NCBI GenBank assembly: GCA_964017235.1
Contig: OZ024929.1
Coordinates: forward strand, 156,535,609 to 156,599,608
DNA: 64,000 bases
Origin: Sabellastarte sp. h YS-2021
Lineage: Eukaryota; Annelida; Polychaeta; Sabellida; Sabellidae
Direction: 5' to 3'
A model generated the notes under the pieces. It saw only the letters and a program-made list of their open reading frames with translations. It was not told the DNA's origin and did not search any database. Position numbers and translations under genes: made by a program. Shown piece by piece: positions 46,801 through 55,800 of the stretch. Position 1 is the stretch's first letter; each line of letters begins with the position of its first letter.

Positions 46801-49800
46801 GGGGGCTGACTCTGGCCTGTAAATATGTGGAACAACATTTAATTTTAGAACCTAAAATCTGTAACAAGGGTGGTGAGTCATCTGTTCATGGTTATTAAAT
46901 GAAAGTGATGCTGATCTCTGAAAAAAGAACAGTTTGAAAAGTCAAGATTTCTGCATGTGACAAGCCGCAAAGTGCAAACTGAATCATTTATTTCCCTCTT
47001 TCTAGGTACTCTGTAGATACAGAGAAAAATGGGACATGGATTTAAAACTAAGACCCCTATTCTTAGGGGGCATAATGCAAGGGTCAGGTAATACACACTT
47101 GAAATTAAAATATAATCATGTGTACATTTAAAATGTTTTGCAGTGACATAATTATACTTAATATGATAAATTATAAATAGCATTATTTGTCACTGATCAT
47201 CATTCTATACGGGGGGCCACGGTGGCAGAGTGGTAACACTCTCGCCTCCCACCTCTGAGGCCGGGGTTCGATCCCCGTCAAGGCCTTATGTGGGAAAGCT
47301 GGTAGTTGCTTGCCGTTGGTCGGCAGTTTACAGTACAAAACCCTAGCGAACTCTATGTACTGGTTTCCTCTGCCCTTCCAACTACCTGTCGTGATATGAC
47401 CTGTACAGTGTTGAAAGCGACGTAAAACCCCAAATAAATAAATAAATAAATCATCATTCTATACGTTAATTTGCACATCATCAGTTACATGTGTAATTAA
47501 TTACCACCCAGTTAGAATGAATAGTTAAAGTTAATATTCAGTTTTACATTAAATTGATAAATATGAAACTCACCAGTGAAAATCCCCTCCATTTGTCATA
47601 TGATGTGTCCTTGTCACATTAGAATCTTCTGTAATTTTATGCAGCACTAATATTTGTCAATGTGCTACTAATTCATCCATACCACACCACAGAATGAAAA
47701 CTCATAATTGTATATCCTTTATCGCAAATGAAATTGAATATGGTGCACATAATCTGTTTTGCAGTTCAACTTACCATGTAGCTGGTATAGTAACCTTGAT
47801 CATGAACACAACTTTTAGACAGTGTTTCAATCTTTTCATGTACATGTATTTTACCAAATCACAACAAAAAGGTTGATGTTTGCTAGTATGTTATTTCTTG
47901 TTTGATCTACCTTCTGATGGCAGTGCATAAAAAAATACCTGAACATGCATTAGAAGCGAATAACTCATTATTTATTTTTGTCTTACACATATATTTTTAT
48001 GTCTTGCACTGTGTTTTCTTTGCCACTTAAGGTACTATGCCGATACCAATCTAAATGGCCGATGAAGCTTGAGTTCAAACCATTTTTTTTGGGTGGAATA
48101 ATGCAGGGTTCAGGTGATTTTTCTGCAAATACATATTATATATTTCTTGATATCTCATTTTCTCAATCTGTAATGTATATTTTTAGATATTTGGATTTGT
48201 TGTTTTCAAGTAATTTTGATTCATAAATCCCTTCCCATTCTACTTTGTTAAAATTGGTTTAATAGTAGTAAGCTATCTGTAAAAAGAGCATTTGATAGAC
48301 TGTTAATATTTCTTTTGTTTTTACACAATGCTTCAGTTATGTTTCTTTCATGATGAATCCTTTTTTGTAAACTCAATCATGAAATTTGGTCAAAGATATT
48401 GTTGTTTAAATTGCTTAACTTATTAATAACTACACAATGACTTGTGCTTTTTCTCATAATTTTCAATTCAACGATTGTATATTTCACAGTCCATATTTGC
48501 ATGATAAAGCTACATTTCACTTTAAATTTATACACTGAAGTACAATTATATTGCTGCTCTTATGTGGTAATTTTAATTTTAAGATAATTTTAGGGAGCAT
48601 CTATTGTTACCTCCACCAAGGAGATTATGTTTTTGACAGCATGTATTTGTATGTTTGTTTGCAAATTAATTCAAAAAGTTATGGATGGACTTTGATGAAG
48701 TTTTCAGGCAACTCCATACTTGCACAAGGAACAAATGATTTAATTTTGCTGGCGACCCAGATCACCATCTTGATCCAGGAATTTGTCAAAGTATTTTTTA
48801 TCACTGCACTACTAAGTGATAACAGAGGTGTTGGGCCTTGGTGGAGGTATTTGCTGTCTGAGTATTCTTGTTTTAATGGTAATTGAAACAGATTACAAAC
48901 AAATATTGCTTCCGCAAAGGAAAGAGGAAGCAAGACTTCATAGTAGCTTAAACACAAGATACAAGATATTGTGGTATTCAGGATTGTGTTTATTTGTACG
49001 ATTTTAAGTTGAAATTATGTAGTTTTAAATGTATTTTGTATCTTATTCTGATATATTAGCATATTTTATATTTATTGAATTTTACTTTCAAAACTGCATA
49101 TCATTTGCTCAATTTTATGTCAAGTTCCACGATTTATTTATGAAAATTAATTTTATTAATATATAATAGATGTATTATTTTAGATAACAAACCTCCAGCA
49201 ACAAATCCATCCAAAGGGGCATATTCTATGAAGGAAATGCCTCTTCTGGCAAAGCATTTTGGAATTCCAATTAAGCCACCACAGGTAATTCTAAAAGCCA
49301 TTGTGCAAATTATTTTATCAAAGATTTCTTTGTTGTAAATATATACTAATTTATTTACTCATCAGTATCAGTCCTGGTGTTTGTATTCACATTCATAACT
49401 GTTCAAATACACTTTTCTGTGTATTCATATTTGAATACTTTTGTGAAAAGTACAAGGTATTTGTATTTGTATTCAAAAGTATTCCTATTCATGAATACCT
49501 TTATGAATACATTTTAATCCCATTTTTTGTTGAATTTTTCTTAATCATCCTGTTCGGACACATTTTAGATTTAAACATGAAATTTTCTGCATTTATGCCT
49601 GTGAGAACTAACAACATATTTTTGATAATACCTTTAGTTATATTATTTTAACTTTTTATCTTACATCTCTATAATCATAAATGGGTTAGTTTGTATGTTT
49701 AAAATATGTTATGTCCATTTGATGAAATATTTTATTACGCTACAATAGCTTACCATGTGGGACTTAATGCTGATCTCGGGTTGCCACACCCGGGGCCAAC

Positions 49801-52800
49801 GTCTTAGAAAAAAAGATCGTTCTTGTTAGCCACCGGATATACTGGTAGTTGTCGTCACGTGATAACTTCTGACCAATCGTCCTACTTTCTCGTTGGCCAC
49901 GATTGACTGGTAGCAGTTTGTAAATATACAGACATTTTCATTTATTTCTCAGACTTTACTTATTGTTGGAGGCTAATATTTGCATATTTCTTGTAATATA
50001 TATTATAGATCATTCTGTTAAAGTTTCATTTTCACAGGATAAGTATTTTTATTGCTGTCGCGTGTTTTGAGTTTTCCTCGGTTCAGGCTAATACATTCTA
50101 CGTCTTTTATTGCGTACAAAATGTCTACACATCAAGCAAATAAAGACAAACCGAGAGCGCAGAAATGCCGCCATTTCTGCTTTAATTTTGATACACATAA
50201 TTTCTGCCCTACCTGTAGGGAGGGTGGCAAGGGAGATGACCCCTGTGTCACCTTTGAAACCCCTTGCGAAATTTGCACGTCTTTTACAGATGAGCAACTA
50301 CAGAAAATCCAAAACCGGAAACGGTATTTGAAAAAGCAGAAAGCGACAACTAGTTCCAAAGATGAACTAGATCTTTTGGGTGAAGGCGACGGGGACTCTT
50401 TCACTGGGTCCAATGCAGACCTCGAGTGTGCTGCTGATAGCCTCTTTACCTCACCCCCCCGTCCACAACCTCTTGCCTTCAGTTCCCTGTCTTTGAAAAC
50501 GCCAGCAAAAACCGTCCCACCCACCCCTGGTACAGCTTTGCAAAATAAAATCCAGAAAAATTTAGAGAAATCACTCGGTGATTCCTTAAATATACACTTA
50601 CAGCAGCAAATGGGTTCCTTCCAGGCTTCCATGTTGGAAGCTTTTCAGTCACTCCGAAAGGAGTTGGCTGTAAAACAGAAAGTCGAGACACAGTCCTCGA
50701 CTCTTGCTTCAAAACCTGGCTTGTCCAGTACTTCTGCTGCCCCTCTGGATTTGCCCCATCCGAGATCTGGTACTAACGTTCCAAGCGAGGATATGGATGT
50801 GGACTACGGTCCAACTCTTCCTCCTCGTCTAGTATCTACTCAACCTTTCTCGGATCAGTAGGTTGCCCCCTCTGAAGGTCATCCCGAAGAGGTTTCGTAC
50901 TCTCACAAAAAGCAAAGCCATAAGCAGCCAGTTGACCCGAGCTCTGCCTCGGACCAACTAAATGAAGATTCCGATGAACCTCGGATCCCTTCTTCTAGAT
51001 CCAAAAAGCACTCTGACAAGAGCAAACATAAATCAAGATCTAGATATGTGTCATTTTCCTCAGAGGAGGATCACTCCCCTGTAGCCAGACACAGGTCTTC
51101 TAAGCCCTCTAGGGCTCAGCCCTCAGGAGTAGCTTCTGACCAAGACCTCCCACAACATGATCCAGACCCCCCTTATTATAGAGCAGTAGCTTTGTCTGAC
51201 ATGCCCTCCCAATACTCTGAGGAAGTGGATACCTTCAGGCGTATTTTGTCTCTCCCTGACCCCAGGGAATCTATGCCCAGGTCTTCCACCTCAGTGTTGG
51301 GTCTGGATGATGAAAAAGGCCGTCAAGAGCTCAGACCTAGAGGTCCCTCCTCTATTCTTCCACTTAGCTCAGTTATCAAGGACGCCTTTGATAAATTCCA
51401 ACATGACTTTAAGGCTGCCAACTTATCTGAGGGAAAATATGTCAAGCCTCCTCCCTCAACTTCCAAGTGGTACAAGGTGGGACAACCAACTTTTCAGGAC
51501 AAAATTCAGGAGTTGAATACAGACTTTGCTAAGATCTGTATTACTCCTAGACCTTCTGGGCCCCCAGTAGCCAGAGTTCCCCTGCCAGTTCTCAAGGAGC
51601 TAGAACTTCAGGCTAGACAAAACATCTCTACCCTCAACTTCACCGCTGCATTTGCCAAAACCTCATCTTCTTGCAATGCTTCATTGGAAAAATGCCAACA
51701 TAGCATTAAGTCTACCGTCAAGAAGATTAAATCTCAGATTCAGAAAGGTGCCAATCCTGAGAAAGCGGCAAAGCGCGGATATGAGGAAGTAGCTGACTAC
51801 TTAGATTTTTGGAACAAGACAGTACTTGTTCAACACAGGGCCCTCACTTGTCTCAGCAAATCTCTAGCCCATATTTTGCAGAGGGAATTATACTCTATGG
51901 CTAATACCGGCTTACTCAGGCGAGAAGCCGAGATGACTCTATTACATCCTCAATTAGGAGAAACGAGACGTCAAGAACTCAGGAACTCGTCCTTTTGGGA
52001 CTCTTCCTTGTTCGAGTCTCAATTAGTGAAGGAAGGTGAGGACTTCCTTCTCAAAAAAGGCACCTCAAAAGATTCTCAGGGTTTTGCACCCTACCAGAAT
52101 AAGCCCTTTCGTGGTCCCCACAGGAAAAGAGGCTCCTACAGGAAACGCCCCTATGGGGGCAATACCTCTCAAAGCAGTAACCAGTCCTTTCCTTCGGGAA
52201 GAGGAAAATCCAACTTCAGAGGCTCCAGGGGTCGTTTTCGACCCCACAATAGAGGAAGGGGGCGTGGAAACCCCCCTCCCCAATGACTCCTCCAAAGCCT
52301 CACTCAGTCCACCAGTAGGAGGTCGCCTCCGTTCTTTCAGGAGAGACTGGCTCACAAACAAATGTTCTCAAAACGTGTTAAACATTATCACCAATGGCTA
52401 CGTTCTGCCATTCCGTTCAAAGCCAAACTTGATCAGATTTCCTCTGATTCTGTCAGAGTACAAGGCCCAACCAAAAGACCAAGCCTTGGCTACTTGTATC
52501 CAGTCTCTCCTGTCAAAGAACGCTATCGAAAGGGTAGACAATGTAAAATCTCTCGGGTTTTACAGTCGCCTGTTCCTAGTACCCAAGCCTCACCAAAGGT
52601 GGAGGCCAGTCATAGACTTAAGCAGGCTCAATACTTTTCTACACGTAGAAAAGTTCAAAATGGAAACTCCAGAGTCCATCAGGACCTCCCTGATTCCAGG
52701 GGAGTGGGTATCGTCGATAGATCTGTCGGACGCCTACCTGCATATCCCCATCCACCCAAGCTCAAGGAAATACCTAAGGTTTTGCTACAAGGCTCAGGTG

Positions 52801-55800
52801 TTCCAATTCACCTCCCTCCCGTTCGGACTAGCTACAGCCCCCCAGGTCTTTACTATGATCGTAAAGGAAGTGAAACTAATGGCCCTCTCAAGAGGACTCA
52901 GAATTCACCAATACCTGGACGACTGGCTGATCAGGTCCCAGTCTCAGGAGGAAGCACAAGTGAACACTCAGGCAGTAGTAGACCTGACTCAGTCCTTGGG
53001 ATGGATAATAAATCAGGAAAAATCAGAACTGAAACCTACACAGGTGTTTTCGTTCGTGGGCTACGAATACCACCTCGATTCAGCCCTTGTAAAACCCACT
53101 CAAGAGAGATGGCTCAAACTTCAGGATTTGATCCTACGACTCAAGTCAAAACGTGTTTTGACTGCAAGATGTTTGATGTCTCTAATTGGGTTGCTAGCCT
53201 CAACGGAGAAAATGGTCCCGGAGGGACGCCTTCACATGAGGCCCTTTCAGTTTCATCTCAAGGAGCACTGGAGATATCCTCAGTCGCTGGACAACCTCCT
53301 TCCCTGGACAGAAGCCATTGCAGCCCACCTAGATTGGTGGCAAAATCCCTCCAAGGTGATGAAAGGTGCAGACCTTCATCCCAAAGACCACAGTATCCAA
53401 CTCTTTACCGACGCCTCAAACGAAGGTTGGGGCGCTCACTTAGACCAAAACTTTACCAAGGGTCTGTGGTCAGATCGGGAAAAAAGGCTTCACATAAATG
53501 TCCTAGAATTGAAGGCGGTCTCCCTGGCCCTTCGAGACTTCAAGGACCAGTGCCAGGATCAAACAGTGTTGATCGCGACGGACAACTCAACAGTGGTAGC
53601 CTACATCAACAAACAAGGAGGAACACACTCGGCAGAGATGTGTGCTCTCCTGTGGAAGATCATGACCTGGTGCCATCACTATCACATAACATTGAAAGCC
53701 AGGCACATTCCAGGGTGCCTGAATGTGATGGCCGACCTGCTATCCAGGTCCAACCAAGTGCAGTCAACCGAATGGTCTCTGCACCCACAGGTCTTCAAAC
53801 AGATCTGCCAGAAGTGGTTCACCCCTCATGTAGACTTGTTTGCCACTCACCTGAACCACAAACTCCCTCTATACGTGTCTCCTATCCCAGACCCAAAGGC
53901 CTGGGACATAGATGCTCTGAACATAAACTGGACCAACCTCACAGCATATGCCTACCCTCCTATGGCTCTCCTTCACAAGGTGATCCAAAAGATCAGGCAA
54001 TGCCAGTGCCTGATCATCGTAATAGCCCCAGGCTGGCCAGGGATGCCCTGGTTTTGGGACCTAGTGCAGCTCTCAACAGAGATCCCACTGCAACTCCCAG
54101 TGTCAACAACCCTACTCAAACAGTCCCACAAGCTGGTGTTCCACAACAACCCCCAGCACCTGAACCTCCACGCCTGGTGTCTAGGAGCGGACAACTCCAA
54201 GAACAAGGCTTCTCTGTGGAGGTGGCAGAGAGAATTGCTGCCCCTCAGCGGTCATCAACAAGGACCATCTACAAGTCAAAGTGGGCCCTTTTTGAAAAAT
54301 GGTGCAGAGAAAATTCGGTGGATTTCTCCACTCCATCTGTGAAACAAATCTCAGATTTCTTCATGTACCTGTACCAAGACCTAAACAGGCGCCCCTCGAC
54401 CATTGATGGTTACAGGACTGCAATCGTTGACACTTTGGGCCCAACGGCCCAACATATTGCACACAATGCAGACCTTCATAGGTTACTCTCCAGTTTTCAC
54501 AGGGATCGTCCTAAAAGTTCCAGAAACTTACCCAAGTGGAACCTTTCTGTTGTCCTTAACGAGCTCACCAAAGCACCTTTTGAGCCCATGAAAGACTCAG
54601 ACCTCAAACATCTCACTTTAAAAACTGCTTTCTTGCTAGCCTTGGCCTCCGGCAAGCGCCGCAGCGAAATCCATGCCTGGGTCGCTAACAAAGTAGCTAA
54701 TTTAGGCCAATGGGAAAAGGTTGCCTTGTTCCCTTCTTCTGATTTCATAGCCAAAAACCAACTAGCAAGAGAAGGTTCTCAAAGTGTGTCTCCGGTGACT
54801 ATCCCTGCTCTGACTACCATTGTGGATAGACAGTTTAAAGAAGACAGGACCCTGTGTCCCGTACGGGCCCTGAGGTTTTATTTGGATCGAACTAAAGACC
54901 TGAGAGGGTCTCGTTCTCTCCTTTTCATCTCCTTTAAGAAAGGACATACCTCAGACATCAGACCCGCTACACTCTCTTCATGGTTGAAACAAACCATTTT
55001 ACTTTGTTACAAACAAGCAGATCAACAAGCCTTGGACTTGGTCCAAGTCAAAGCGCATGACATCCGGGCCTTCGCGGCCTCTAAGGCCTTTTACGGTGGG
55101 GTATCGGTGGACCAAATCATGCAAGCCTGTCACTGGAAAGCTCACAACACATTTACAAATTTTTACCTAAAAGACCTTACTTGGTCGGACACCGACAACA
55201 ATTTGTACCTGGGACCCGTAGTGGCTGCACAACAAGTCCTAGATCCTTCCCCTCAGACCAGTTGTCCTCGGAAAGAAAAAAGGGGGGGGGGGGGGCACAT
55301 CCGCTACAACCAAGTCTTCAGGAGTCTTTCCCAGGATCTAGGTATTCCTCTACCTTCAAGATGTTACGGGTAAGGTCATTTTATCCTTTAATTATCAAGT
55401 ATTTTCTATTAAGGACTTATTTAGTTGTCATTAATCTCATATTCAGGTTGTAAAAATTTTATGAGATTCCCAACCTCTGGGTTGGTCAGTCACACGTGAA
55501 GGGCCCCTTTTGGACCCTTAGACCTCGGAGTGAGCACTGCTGCACTCCCGTCCTTCAATAAAACATCTAGACAGTTTTTAGCACTGTCTCTCATTTACTT
55601 AGGTTTTTGGCTCGTTACAGGCCCGGCCTTCGGGATCGGGGCACTGTAAATGGGACTCAGACTGGTATTTCTGGCACTATTCTATACATATTAACTCAAA
55701 ATCTTAGAAAAAATGACATTCCTTCCAGTCTCAGCTGTAATCCCGCCACCGGGCGGTTGAATTCAGCATTAAGTCCCACATGGTAAGCTATTGTAGCGTA

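Larger units (their letters stand above)
31820..47005. other. GSTK intron 1, repeat-filled
   Basis: An intron of about 15 kb (to exon 2a). It holds a MITE at 32173, hairpin-headed elements at 33511, 41496 and 43722, degenerate tandem arrays, a hAT MITE and an RT-less LINE. I found no third exon-2-like copy in it. Confidence 0.7.

Noticed and set aside
47212..47285. tRNA gene (boxes A and B present)
   Set aside because: A conserved non-tRNA body, an (AAAT)n tail and a perfect 16-bp target duplication show that it is a SINE head.
50132..50632. Minus-strand 166-codon frame
   Set aside because: Antisense shadow of the DIRS 1 gag gene with no recognisable domain.
52362..54170. Large separate protein gene in the third frame over the DIRS RT
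   Set aside because: No domain is recognisable before about 54200 and the sequence is a Ser/Pro/Arg-rich shadow of RT codons; kept only as a finding on overlapping frames.
55280..55293. Programmed frameshift site at the G tract after the DIRS 1 recombinase
   Set aside because: It lies beyond the conserved recombinase domain, and a 14-G run is also a common sequencing or assembly error site.
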